This document shows positions 50,851-62,379 of a stretch of DNA of 64,000 nt, piece by piece. How positions within the stretch are numbered: position 1 is the first letter of the stretch; each line of letters starts with the position of its first letter. This DNA is from Epiperipatus broadwayi (lineage: Eukaryota > Onychophora > Udeonychophora > Euonychophora > Peripatidae): assembly GCA_028023455.1 (NCBI GenBank), contig JAQFVV010001026.1, positions 1 to 64,000 on the forward strand, written 5' to 3'. The notes below the pieces were generated by a model, which made no database searches, was not told the origin of the DNA, and was given only the letters and a program-made list of their open reading frames with translations. Position numbers and translations under genes: made by a program.

Positions 50851-52149
50851 AAAATGTGAACTCTAAATCAAAATAATGTTCTTTTTAATGGATTTTTATG
50901 CTGAACACATTCATGTGCCTACTGGAAGGACTTTGGTAATTATTTTTTGTGTATTGCTTTTTTACGTTGGTTACTATTTTTTGTGTATTGCTTTTTAATT
51001 ATTTAAATATTATTGATCAATTTAGATATGCCATAATTTGAAAGCCAGAGAACAATTAATTGCTTTAAAGCTAAATAATTTGATATTGAAAGTCTTTTCT
51101 TTTTTAAGTATTTAGTATATTTTTTGAAAATCTATGCCATTGACTTAATTTGTCAATTTAAGCTACTTTGGGGGGAGAGGTGGATTTTACATTGGTAATT
51201 ATTTTTTGTGTATTGCTTTTTAATTATTTAAATATTATTGATGAATTTAGATATGCCATAATTTGAAAGCCAGAGAACAATTAATTGCTTTTGAATATGA
51301 TCGTAGATGCATATTTACAAATGTAGAAAGGTAAATAATTTGATGTTTTTGGATTTCCTGCTCTCTCGCCACCATGTTTCAGTTTTTGTGTATTGCTTTT
51401 TAATTATTTTAAATATTATTGATGAATTTAGATATGCCATAATTTGAAAGCCAGAGAACAATTAATTGCTTTAGAATGTGATCATAGATGCATATTTACA
51501 AATGGTGAAAGGTAAATAATTTGATGTTTTTGGATTTCCTGCTCTCTCTCCGCCATGTTTTTTACTTGGGAGAGGGGTTGGTAATTACTTTTTGTGTATT
51601 GCTTTTTCATTGTTAAATGTTATTGATGAATTTCCAATTTTAGCGAAGAATTTGATGAAATTAGCTAGTTGGGATGGGGGGGGTCTGTGTTTTGCGTATT
51701 TTGACTGATTTCTGTTTTTTTTAATTTGAATTTTATAGGATTTTCTTTTTTTTTTTTGTAATTTGTATTTTTGATGGATTCGTTGGATTTGTATTGCCTT
51801 GGTCATTTTTTTGGGGGGAATTTCGGCCAATTTCGTATAGAAATTTATCACTTCCAAGCTTCGAGCCAGTTGTTGATGGTAGCACAGCACCGTCTACCGG
51901 CGGTAGTATAGTCCCTTTACAACTATATTTATGCTCCAGCTAGTTCCCATTCTGATGAAAAAGTAGAAAAAATTTTTATGGATGTACAAAATGCTTTTGA
52001 TTAGATGAAACATTTTAAAATTGTCATGGAAGACTTTAATGCTAGAATTGGTAAACAATTGAAAGATGAAAATTCTGTGGGTGAATTTGGTTATAGTGAT
52101 ATAAATGAGAAACACAGATATATGGAGTTAGCAAAAAAAAAATTATAAA

Positions 52150-52554
52150 TTAAACAGGCAAACTCTCCATACAGTAATGCCACTCAGTGCAAGCCAGAGT
52201 AATCAATGGATGCCAGAAGACTTATGCATGAAATCTCTATCTAGTCCCTACTCATCTAATATCCCCAAACTAGTTTCTGGCTTGTGGCCTTCATCAATGA
52301 GGAGACTTGGATCTGAAATCGCTGCACCTAGATCTTAGGATCTAATGCAACCCTCCAGCGGCCACCTTTTATCTCTTACTTAATTACAAAACTATGAGTC
52401 TTAAAATGAAAACACAATAATATTTTCAATCCAAGCTCATTAACTCATAGTCATATAGGTCTGAATTCAGTTCAATACCTATACATTTTGGCGCCTTTGG
52501 TTCTTTAATAACCATAGCCACCACTATCCTATTAGGAGAGTTTGGCCTGTTTAA
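52150..52554. mobile_element. 397-bp TTAA-target MITE inside the LINE endonuclease
   Basis: The element (52154-52550) starts ACAGGCAAACTCTCC and ends GGAGAGTTTGGCCTGT, a 15-16 bp inverted repeat with one extra C. It is flanked by TTAA at 52150-52153 and 52551-52554. It separates FAKKKNYKLN-like sequence from the following endonuclease tail of LINE C. TTAA duplications occur in piggyBac and Kolobok; the ACAGG terminus differs from the CCCTT of the element at 1435-2180, so it is a separate family. GC is higher than in the host DNA. No coding capacity. Confidence 0.82.
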
Positions 52555-54670
52555 TAACAGTTATAAGCAAGCATAAGAAATAGTGATCATGTGATGTTTA
52601 TTGGCTTATATTATAAATTCTTTTTTTTGAGAAGAATGCTCAATGAAAATGGACATGGAAGGATCTAAAATAAAACTGCAGCAGAAGCAGATTATACTTT
52701 GAAAATAAAAAATATATATTTCAAGATTATAATGTTCTTAATAGATTCAACATATGAAATGATTATCAATTACTGAAGTATAAAATACATCCTAATACTA
52801 AACAAGAGAGAAGAAAACCATTAAGAAAATCAATATTAACAATTGTTATTCTTAATCATAAGAAGCACTCTAGTGAACTTGCCTATCATTTAAAATGTTA
52901 ACAGATTTTGAAGATAGTTCAAATATGAATGAAATCAATAAGAAGATAACTGATATACTATTAAAAATTAAAATAAAAATAGCTAGTACTAAAAAGCAGC
53001 AGTTAACCAAAAAATTTTTCTCCGAGACAAAATAATTTATGAAAAAAAGAAATATGAATAATAAAATGGTATGAAACACAGCTAATAATGATATAAAAAT
53101 ATATAATTGTGAATCAGCAAGGAAAGTTATAGAAGAAAATACAAAATTCAAAAGTATAAAACAACATATTGGTAATGGAAAGTTATTTCTGTAATAAAAA
53201 AAAAGAAATATGGAACTATTACTAAAAAAATGTAACATCATGAAATGTGTAGAAGAGTTCTATAAAGAATTATGTAGTAATAAAGAATAAAAAAACAAAA
53301 TATCCCTTATGATTATTACATTTTCTGAGTAGTCTACCATTATTATAGATATCTTTAAAAAAAACATGAAGAAATAGAAAAATTATTGGCAAAGAGATGA
53401 TTGGAAGAATGCAGTAATAATATTGATATTTAAGAAATATGATAAAGAAGAGATTAAAAATTAAGACCTATATTTTCTGTTCAAACAAAATCTTTACCAA
53501 GATAATTACAACTCATCTGTAATGATCTTTGAATTCTAATAAATCAAAAGAACAAGCTGAATTTAAAAATAGTTTTAATTAGTAGATCATATCCAAGTAC
53601 TGAAAGAAATTATAGAAAGATCCAATAAATATGATTTGCAACTATGCTTTGCATTTTTAAATTATGAAAAGGCATTTGACTCTATATTTCTATGATGAAT
53701 AAAGCATCATCAAGACATAGATTCAGGATACTGCTATATTCTGAAAAATACCAATTAAAATGAAACAGCAATGATTAATTACATGGTGATACTAAAAAGA
53801 TTAACTTTGTGGAAAGTATATGACCGGATGATTCTATATCTTAAAAACTTTTTACAGCAGTTTTACAAAAAAATATTTTGTTGATTAAAATGAGAAGCTA
53901 AGAAAATAAAAGTAAATGGAAATTCTTTAAATCAGATTTTGCAGATAATGTGGTTGCTTTTGCAAATAATGCTTCACAGTTTTAGGAAATGTTACAAGAG
54001 TTATCAGATAAAACTAAAGAAGGAGGACTAAGGATAAATACAAAAAGAGAAAGTAACGTTCAATGAATTTTCTCAGAAAAAAATAAAGAGTGATAATCAT
54101 GAATTAGAAAAGACTAACAACAATAAACCTTGATCAGATTATTAGGTAATACAAATGGAGACATAAGAATAAAATTAAAGTAGGATAGAGTGCTTTTAGT
54201 AGCAATAAATTAATAAAAAAAATATGTCTATATGTTTGAAAATAAAAGTTTTTTAATAAATTAGTTTTACTGTTTCTTATTTATGGACCTAAATCTTGGG
54301 CACTTAACACAAGCAATATAGAAACTTCAGGTCACTCAACAAAATATAAAAATGTGTATGTTAGGAATAACAAAAAGAAATAGTAAACAAAATACAAATG
54401 TGAAAAAACAAATAGGTAACAATAACATAATTGAAAGGAGATGGGCTGGATATAAACTAGAAGAGATGATAATGGATGGCCAGTTGAAGTTTTAAATTAG
54501 ATCGCAAAAGATTGTAAAAGACTTAGAAAGAGACCTCTATGAGATTGTTGAATGAATTAAAAAAATTTGCTGGTGTGTTGTGAAGAAGAGAAACTAGGAA
54601 TCGGAGTAAGTGGATAAATTTGGAGACCTTCATCCTGCAGTGGATCACTAATGTTGAAAATTATATGATA

Positions 54671-55762
54671 ATGATTATGCACTGTGATTTACATTACAGA
54701 ATAAAATCATAAAAAATTTTAATCAGCAAAAATATATAAGTAAAGAAGCAGGTACATAACACAAAATGTAAAGCCAACTCACTTTGTAATAAAATGTACA
54801 TATTGATTACATAAAAGCAATAACTTCTATACCAATCTTAAATGTGATAATAATGATTACATAGTTTTTTGTAGTATCAATCAAAAGTGCTCCAATCATC
54901 AATTATTAAATATAAAGACATGAAAAACTCAGGTTCAACAAGACTTGTTCAATTTATCCCTTTTTCAGTTTTAATCTTAAATATTTATGTATAAAGCAAC
55001 CAATACTAACAAGAAATTTACAAATTGCATAAGTTGTAACATATGGTAGAATATCTTATGATTTGTGTAAATTTATATAGTGGTTAAATTATTATTGCAT
55101 TAGAGTTTTATTAAATAGTTGATAATTACTACTAAAATAATGTTTCATGCCTTAAACTAAAAAATAAATAAATCTGCAATCAATAAAATTCCCATTTAAA
55201 AAGTCAAAAACACAAGATTTGAAAAATAAAGATTAATGTGACTTAAATCAAAACACTATCAACTTAACAAATCAGACTTGAGTATAGAATTTTTATCTAG
55301 GCCAAAAGATAGAGAAATGTAAGGTCAAATTATAAGTTATAAAATCCAGTCAGTTATTATTAAATAACCAAAGTTATTATTAAATTTATCTCTTATACAC
55401 ATATTCCCATACTTTTTTTTTTGTAAACATTGAAGTATAATAAAGTTTTTATTTAAAACCAATATATGTGTAGTTTTTCTTTATCCTTCAATGGAAACAA
55501 ATGATATGTGATACTGTAAAAAAATTTCATATGCCTTAATTTCATAGAATTTTTTCAAATTAAATCAGTATCTGTCTCAGTCCCTTCCTAAATGCTTCTG
55601 TATTTTATAAAAATCAAAGTTTAAATTTTGCTCACATAATGTAAGTTTTATGCTATTTTGGGTAGTTTAGTAGTATTTCATACTGCTTGTAATCTAAACA
55701 TAATTTTTCTCTGATTTTGGTTATTTTTTTCTACATTTTTATACAAATATTATAATATTTAA
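54671..55762. other. Intronic DNA, nothing recognised
   Basis: AT-rich DNA after the LINE C tail. Confidence 0.4.
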
Positions 55763-57115
55763 TAAATAATAATTTACAGTGATAAATATTTAGATGTAAT
55801 TTTTCTTGAGATTAACTCACTGCAACTGTTTATTTTAAATATAATTTAATATCTTCCCATTTTCAACAAAAGACAAGTTAAAATGATACCACTAACTTTG
55901 TTCTCCTTCATATATTAGGAGGATTGTCTACAATGCTTTTTGCTTGAGGCATGAATTTATTTAATCAAGCAGAAATTTACTGTTAAAATATTTTTACACT
56001 TGATTGAAATATATATCTGGCAAATATGAAATTACTTACAGGTTTGGTCTTACCAATGATGATTTAAATTCTAATATTATGTAATAAATAATAATTTACA
56101 GTGATAAATACTTAGATATAATTCTTTTTGAGATTAATTCATTACAGCTATTTATTTTAAATATAATTGAATAATAGCACTCCAACTTCAGCAAATGATA
56201 ATGCATTAAAATTGAAATGATACCACTATAAATTTGTTCTCTTTCATATATCAAGAGGATTGTCTACGAAGCTTTTGTAGAAAGTATGAATTTATTTGAT
56301 TAATAAGAAATTACTTTCAGTTTTAATCTAACCAATGATGATTTACGTTCTAATACAATGCCAAATATTTAGATGCAATTTTTTTTTTGGATCAATTTAT
56401 TGTAACTGTTTATTTTAAATGTAAATGAATAGTCCTCCAGCTTAATCAAATAACAATGCATTAAAGTTAAAATAATACTTCTTTAACCTTGTTTTCCTTC
56501 ATATACCAAGATGATTATCGGATATTATATTTAAAATAAACAGTTGCAATGAGTTATATTTAATTATACATGGTATTTACTACACTTTTCTTTACTTATT
56601 GTAATATTTATAAACTCGTTATAAAGTAAACATATGTTAAGAAAAGATAAAATAATTTAAATTTAAAGTTTCTATTACCTTAAGTATATTTTTGGCAAAA
56701 CACTGCCAGAATCCTAGTGCTATCTTACTTTGCAGTTAAAAAGTTTTTATTTTTTTTTTAACTGGAAGTGTTCTCATTTATAACTATTATAAGAGAAATA
56801 TTTAGCATTGTAAATTATTATTACTACTACATAACATTAAAATTTAAAACATCAATAGTAAGATTAAAACTGAAAATAATTTCATATCTGCCAGATATAT
56901 ATTTCAATTGGGTGTGAAATCATTTAACAATAATTTTTGGTTGATTAAATAAATTCATGATTTCTAGCAAAAGCACTGTACACAATCCTTCTGATACATA
57001 AAAGAGAACAAGGTTAAAGTGATATTTTAACTTTAATGCACTGTCATTTGCTGAAGTTGAAGGGTTATCGAATTATATTTAAATAAACAATCGCAATGAA
57101 TTAATCTCAAAAAAA
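55763..57115. repeat. Dispersed repeat: three direct units and inverted copies
   Basis: Units start near 55763 and 56083 with AATAATTTACAGTGATAAAT, and a third near 56350 with AATATTTAGATGCAATTTTT. Each continues through TGTTTATTTTAAAT and TTGTTCTCCTTCATATATTA. Reversed pieces occur at about 56530-56560 and 56870-57105 (AGAGAACAAGGTTAAAGTGA, then AAACAATCGCAATGAATTAA). The block can fold back on itself and lies only 450 bases from an EIF1AD exon. Confidence 0.8.
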
Positions 57116-57559
57116 AAAAAAATTATATAATACTTATTATAAATAATGTGTATACAATAATAAAAAGCAAATTTAATTTATTATAATAATTGATTGTGAA
57201 AAAGCTATCAATTGATTTCTGTTAGAAGCTATTATAAATAAAAATAATTTTATTTTTCCATATTATTTTTTTCATAAAAATATACTTATTGTAAATAAGG
57301 CTAATAATAATAAAAAAATTGAATTTGGAACCATAATTATATCATAAAATAATACTTTCCTTAGGAGCAGTAGGTTTACATTATAAAATGATATTCCTAG
57401 TTGTTGCGGGTTAAATCTATATTTTACTTTTTGTATTTTTTCTTTAAATAACAGAAATAAAATTTTACATTTATAAATAAATTTTTATTTTAATGATTTT
57501 GCTAATCATACAATAATAATAAAAAAAAAAAAAAATACTAATAACAATTTATAGCTTAC
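57116..57559. other. Intronic DNA next to the EIF1AD donor, nothing recognised
   Basis: AT-rich DNA with an A run at about 57521-57536. Confidence 0.4.
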
Positions 57560-57668
57560 CAACAACCCTCTTGTTTAATGTAATTAATATTGTGTTTATA
57601 CAGGATATGAACAATTTCTGCTTTTACTTTAGTTCCTTCTTTAATAGGCTCTACAATTACAAAATCCC
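57560..57668 (-). CDS. EIF1AD: EIF1AD internal exon (end of the eIF1A-like OB fold)
   Basis: The minus-strand exon of 109 bases has an acceptor TTTTAATTTTAG and a donor TTG|GTAAGC. In the only open frame it encodes DFVIVEPIKEGTKVKAEIVH then ILYKHNINYIKQEGCW. This corresponds to the 'GDFLIVDPIEEGEKVKAEI...L...I..L.KEGFW' segment of animal EIF1AD, the end of its S1/eIF1A-type OB fold. The upstream intron is phase 1 (the leading GG finishes a Gly codon), and the downstream junction splits the Trp codon. EIF1AD is a small nuclear RNA-binding-type protein linked to late 40S ribosomal subunit maturation. Exons for the N-terminal part (the basic MSxATKRKH start and the SMPxKxRKNIW block) were not found up to base 64000. 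Confidence 0.92.
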
Positions 57669-59640
57669 CTAAAATTAAAATAATATTTTCTATTAAAAAA
57701 AATTAATGATGCTATTCTGACTTTTTAACTAAATAAATATTTTAATACTATAATACTATATACACAAATTAATGTATTCAATGTATACATGTTCTAACAA
57801 CCACACAAACATTTCTTCTTTTAAAAACTTATTTGATTCAAAACTCATTATCACAATCATTTCTATAAAATTTTAAATTTTACATTATGGTCATCGTCAA
57901 AAGTCTTCCAATTAAAAATATATGAAATAAATGAGCTCATACATTTTTGATATATAATGATGAATTAAGAAAGTGTGCCGGGGGGGAGGGGAGGAGAAGA
58001 AAAAGAGAGGAGAAGGAGGAAAAAATGGGAAAACCCTTTCTTTTTGAGGGGGTTGAAAAGGGGTGGTGGTGGAGGACATTATTTATTGATATTACACATA
58101 TCTATCTCATTTTTTATTACATAATTAGATTTATTTAAAAAAGGACACATTAAACTTATAACTTTAAAAAAAAACCATCATAAATAATTATTCTGTTTTA
58201 TTATTCTCTTATTTACTTTTAAAATTATCAATTCATTTCTTCATTATTTAAATTTTATATAAATTTTATCTTTATCTTAATTTATTGCTTATTACCACTC
58301 CCAAGCTTCTATTTTTTCTTTCAAATCTATCTAATTGATTTCATAAATATTCACATACTATTTTTTTTTTTTGTAATTATTTTTTTCTAAATTAGCCTTT
58401 GACATTTCTATATAAATATTTTTTAGTAAATGTTTCTTGACAATTTTTATATTTTCTATCATTTTAATGTTATAATTCATAATGTCTACATTCTTTTGTA
58501 TATTAGAATTTTTATCATTCAAGTGTTATCTCACTTTAATTTACTCTTCATTATTTAATATGATGCATATTTAGTCTCTTTTTACATTGTGTATATTCTA
58601 TTAAATATAAATTATTCATATTACCTATCATTGATTGTATTTCTATTTAATAATTATCTTAAATATATTTTTCTTTTGTATATAAGTTTTATCTCTATTT
58701 TTAATTTATATTTCTTACTTATATTTTATTAATTCTATTTATAATTATTTTTATTGACTTTAAAACTTATATAAATCATTGAACTACCATTGATAGTCTC
58801 TTTATTTTTTTAATTTTTTTTTTTTACATTTTATTCATTTATCAATTTATTAATGAAATTATCGAGTGCTTCAACTTCTAGCAATTTCTTTTTTTTTGTC
58901 AATTTATTTCTTGAATATATCTTTCAAGCCCTTCCCATCCTATTATTTATAACTATTGTTTATATCTGAATTCATATTTGTTAATAATCCACAGAATAAT
59001 TTTTTTAAACATATTTTTGATTCAATGCATAATCTATTATTCTCTATAACTTTTTTATTAATAATATTCATGAAAAAATTTGATCCTCCTTTGCATTTTG
59101 TATTTTAACTTTGTTATTTTCATTTATTTATTTAATGTATTGTTTTTTAAATATCACTATTTCTATCATTTCTCTCAAATATTAAAAAGTAGTGTCCATG
59201 TACCTAATATGAAAAATCAATTTATATTTAACATTTCCAAAATATTCATTCTCATATCTACCAAACAACCATTTAATTATTACCCATACACTCCCTTTAC
59301 TTGTGTATAATAGTCATTATTATATTTAAAAATACATTTTTGCAACACATTTCTAGTATATTTTGTATATTACTATAATCTATTTTAATCTCCTTATGCT
59401 TATCTATAACATGACTATTGTGTTTATTTATTTTACAAATATTATTTACCTACAAGAGCCTCACAGCAATAAAGATAGTTTATGTTACTATAATTGTTGA
59501 AATAATACTAACATATGAAAATTTCCTGTTAATACCAAGATCCAATAAGAATGTGAAACCCTTCAAAAACTAGCTACAAAATGAAGATATTATACCATTT
59601 TCTAAGTATAAAACGATTTCTATTTTTGAACTTAGTGAAT
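57669..59640. other. EIF1AD upstream intron, first part, no exon recognised
   Basis: Very AT-rich and T-rich. The plus frame 59080-59310 is Phe/Ile/Leu-rich noise. It includes the purine tract annotated separately. Confidence 0.4.
57980..58076. repeat. G/A-rich purine tract with G runs
   Basis: Nearly pure purine for about 60 bases from GGGGGGGAGGGGAGGAG, then G runs (GAGGGGG, AAAAGGGG, TGGTGGTGG). On the EIF1AD sense strand it reads as a C/T tract about 310 bases upstream of the exon. It contains four G runs close together, so G-quadruplex or triplex formation is possible. Confidence 0.85.
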
Positions 59641-59925
59641 TTCACAGTAAGCAGTGCTAAACTCCATTTGAAGTGGTTGTAACCAGTCTATATATACAAT
59701 TAATATATAATGTGAGGGATGAAGAAGAGTGTGCTTGGAGAGTCTTGAATCTGCTAAAAATGCCTATTCAATCATTATAATAGTTCACAGTAAGCAATAT
59801 TAAACTTTTTGTTTGAGCTACATGTGACCAATCTGATTATATATAGCTAACCATTACGTGATGTGAGGGATGAAGAAGAATGTGCCCAGCAAACCTACTA
59901 TAAATGCCTATTTTATTCAAAAGCC
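59641..59925. repeat. Two tandem units of about 143 bp
   Basis: Units start at 59641 and 59784 with TTCACAGTAAGCA. Both contain TGTGAGGGATGAAGAAGA and end with AAATGCCTATT. The units are diverged in the first third. Confidence 0.88.
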
Positions 59926-60334
59926 AACCTGTCTTTATATAAGAAAAAAGCCGAATATATAAAAAGCTATCTCCAACTGTGTACAGAAAATGCGGAAATA
60001 TGAAGATCAATAGGTCACCCATGATATATTTCCAAGACATCAGCAAGCCAGGTGAACAAATAATTGTAAAGTTATGAATACATCTTGAAAAGAAATGTAG
60101 ATGAATGTTCTCTTTATTTTACTGTTAAAAAAAAGTCTAAACAAATTTATTTAATTTTTCAAAGATTTAACATCATTTGACTTTTTAATCTTTTTTTTAT
60201 TATATATGTATTTGCAATATTGATATATATGTTAAAAATATTTTTATTTTTTTGTTTTTTATGAAAAAAAGGGGATTTGGGCTCCACAAGAGTTTAGTTT
60301 ATTCATTTATTTAATTTTTTTAAGAAAAAGATAA

Positions 60335-60652
60335 GATATAAAAAATATTTATAATGAATTCTTTTACTTACTATGGAAACTAAAAACCAAAAAAATAATT
60401 ATTCCATCAGACCACAAATGGGTTTTTTATATTTAACTTGAAATAAAAGCTTGAAGGGGGGAAGGAATCCAAAAATTAATTAAGTCAATCCCTCATTATA
60501 AAAAGTAAAATTAAATTAATTTCTGTCCCTGTTCCATGCTTTTATTTCAAGTTAAATATAACAACCCCAATTGTGGTTGATGAAACAATTATTTTTTTGG
60601 TTTTTAGTTTCCATAGTAAATAAAAGCCTTCATTAAAAACATTTTTTATATC
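60335..60652. mobile_element. Fold-back element (118-bp arms, about 82-bp loop)
   Basis: 60335-60452 and 60535-60652 are inverted copies sharing GATATAAAAAAT, TACTATGGAAACTAAAAACC on the left (TTTACTATGGAAACTAAAAA on the reversed right), and TATTTAACTTGAAATAAAAG. Such a structure is typical of fold-back MITEs. No clear target duplication beyond TA-rich flanks was seen. Confidence 0.8.
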
Positions 60653-60794
60653 TATTATTATTTAGTTTTAGCATTAAAATTGTAATCAAAGTTTTGCTAT
60701 TATTTCAATTTTAAATGATGCTAAAATACTTTTAAGGTTGAAAATAAACTAATAAGTATTACATCAATCTTGTTTATAATATAGTTTATTCACT

Positions 60795-61290
60795 TACCCC
60801 TACTCTGTATTTAAGAAACCAAGTAAGCTACCTAAAATATGTGTCTTATTGCATTGCCAGTGATTTATAAGAAATGTGCCAAAATTTGAACAAATTATTT
60901 TGAATACTAATATATTAAATCTTGATTTTTAAATTTTATTCTACTTCAATAAAAACATTTAATTGAAACAAACCACCTAATATATATATATATATATTGC
61001 TCTTTCTCATAGGCATTATTCAAAACATGAATTTTAAACAAGTTATTTTGAATTTGATAACAAAATATTTCAAACTTCATCTGCCCATTACTCTGGATTT
61101 AAGAAACTAAGTAAGCAATCTAAAATACTTTAGTATCATATTGCATTGTGTCAGTGATTTATGTCAAATGTACCAAATTTCAACAAATTCTACTGTATAT
61201 AAATACTTTAAACTTTGATTTTAAAATTGTTTTCTAACTTAAATAAAAGTGTTTACAAACAAACAAACATATTGTAATATAATATAATGG
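60795..61290. repeat. Direct repeat, two units about 290 bp apart
   Basis: CTACTCTGTATTTAAGAAAC at about 60799 matches TTACTCTGGATTTAAGAAAC at about 61088. Shared blocks (AAAATA, TTGCATTG, CAGTGATTTAT, TAAATCTTGATTTT and TAAACTTTGATTTT) follow. A TA run lies between the units at about 60979-60999. Confidence 0.8.
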
Positions 61291-61761
61291 TATACAATAT
61301 GCCGTTACATTAATTTAAAATTAAAATAAAAACTTAAGTTCGTAAATAAAAATAAATTTATTAAAAACTAAAAGCTAAAATTAAAAATAGTTGTTCAACG
61401 TATGTATATATATTCGCACAGATGGGAAACTTTAAAAGTATTTTTTTCTTTTTAAAACAAAAAAAAAAAGTATTTGAAAGTATTTTTTTTTATAAATAAT
61501 AAAAAAAAAAGACTAAAGATTAATGTTTTTTTAAAGTAACTAATCTCAAAATGGAAATGATTGTTCTTTTAATTAAACGAAAAAGCAAACTAATCCTTAG
61601 GGCTCTTATATAAAAAAGTCAGATGAAAGATATAGATAAGAGAACAAAAAAAAAATTAGATGTCCAATAGAAGCAGCAACCAACGCTTGGATCTTAACGA
61701 AAATTTGGACCAGGAAACCATGTTCAGTGAATCTGGATGATTTGTATAAAAAGAAAAATAT

Positions 61762-62029
61762 TCAAATTAAGAAGAGTTCCAGCTTGATTTTTTGAGAAGG
61801 GTGAAAGGACGCACTTTTCACTCTCTCTCTTATTTCAAATGAAGTGACTGTTAATTTATGAATGGCACTATTGTAGACCCAAATCATATGGGTCCTACAA
61901 TAAAATAATACCAGGATTGAACCAGTTAAGGCCATCTCCGGAAAAACAGACTGGTCTTCCATGTAAGTATGACCAATAAAGACATCACGGGAATTGGCAA
62001 CTGGGAGCTCTTCTACTGTAAGATATGAA
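61762..62029 (-). other. Unidentified minus-strand reading frame, exon-like block 3
   Basis: Open for 89 codons after an acceptor-like TTTTAAAATTTTCCAG (62030-62045). It begins SYLTVEELPVANSRDVFIGH and includes PEMALTGSILVLFYC. GC is higher than the surroundings. No protein family was recognised and no strong donor is visible, so it may be a terminal exon, a decayed gene or chance. Confidence 0.3.
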
Positions 62030-62379
62030 CTGGAAAATTTTAAAAGTAATTAAGAACTTTCGTCAAGATTTGACAAGCTTTTAATAATCAACTAAACCTA
62101 ATTTTTAAAATGAACTTTTATCTGACTTTTAAGATTTCAAAATCAATTAATAATGTTTAATTTTATATATTTGAGTTTGCTAATTTAATCATTTCCATTT
62201 TTTTTTTATTATTAATATTTATTGGCTAAATTATATAAATGTTAAATTTAAGTCGGGCATGAATGGCTGCATTGATTTGTAAAGTTATATTAATTAATTA
62301 AGGGAGGGTTAATCTTAGATTATTTGTTTCATAGTTAAATTGGGTTAATCGATTGGATATATTGGTGTAATTAGTAAAT

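Larger units (their letters stand above)
46703..51925 (+). mobile_element. Merlin DNA transposon, 5.2 kb, with long terminal inverted repeats
   Basis: The ends are inverted copies. The left starts TAGTTGTGGAGGGACCGTAC and the right, reversed, TAGTTGTAAAGGGACTATAC. Similarity continues for about 300 bases each side (shared block TGATAAATTTCTAT, then GAAATTGGCCGAAATTCCCC). Deeper in, both arms are built from the same module (AATTAATTGTTCTCTGGCTT, ATTATGGCATATCTAAATTC), at about 47235, 47460 and 48722 in the left arm and reversed at about 51010-51070, 51235-51295 and 51420-51475 in the right. The centre holds a Merlin transposase. No 8-9 bp target duplication was found. The flanks are endonuclease sequence of LINE C, so the element landed in that LINE, probably with loss of some target sequence. 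Confidence 0.85.
46540..54670 (+). pseudogene. Non-LTR retrotransposon (LINE C), endonuclease plus RT, interrupted twice
   Basis: The apurinic-endonuclease part reads CEVRRKDETIDLKNDHVLYY and IGFIINKKMKD at about 46555-46660, up to the Merlin insertion. It resumes at 51926 with IYAPASSHSDEKVEKIF, then FKIVMEDFNARIGKQ (catalytic DFN) and VGEFGYSDINEK. A 397-bp TTAA element (52154-52550) intervenes. The domain then ends with KWTWKDLK near 52655. The RT linker (CVEEFYKELCSN, about 53250), DFADNVVAFANNASQF (degraded catalytic FADD, about 53935-53980), GGLRINTKRES and the tail IIERRWAGYKLEEM (about 54430-54470) follow. Stops are frequent. Family architecture is endonuclease-RT LINE; the clade is not resolved. 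Confidence 0.82.
41169..57559 (-). other. EIF1AD: EIF1AD last intron, 16391 bp
   Basis: It is bounded by GTAAGC (57559-57554, minus) and an AG acceptor (41170-41169). It contains a duplicated segment, a hAT MITE, a LINE interrupted by two DNA transposons and a set of dispersed repeats, annotated separately. The LINE and Merlin genes lie antisense to EIF1AD. Confidence 0.85.

Noticed and set aside
52870-53241. 123-codon minus-strand Phe/Ile/Leu-rich frame
   Set aside because: It is the antisense of the LINE C linker region, whose A-rich plus strand produces Phe/Leu codons on the minus strand.
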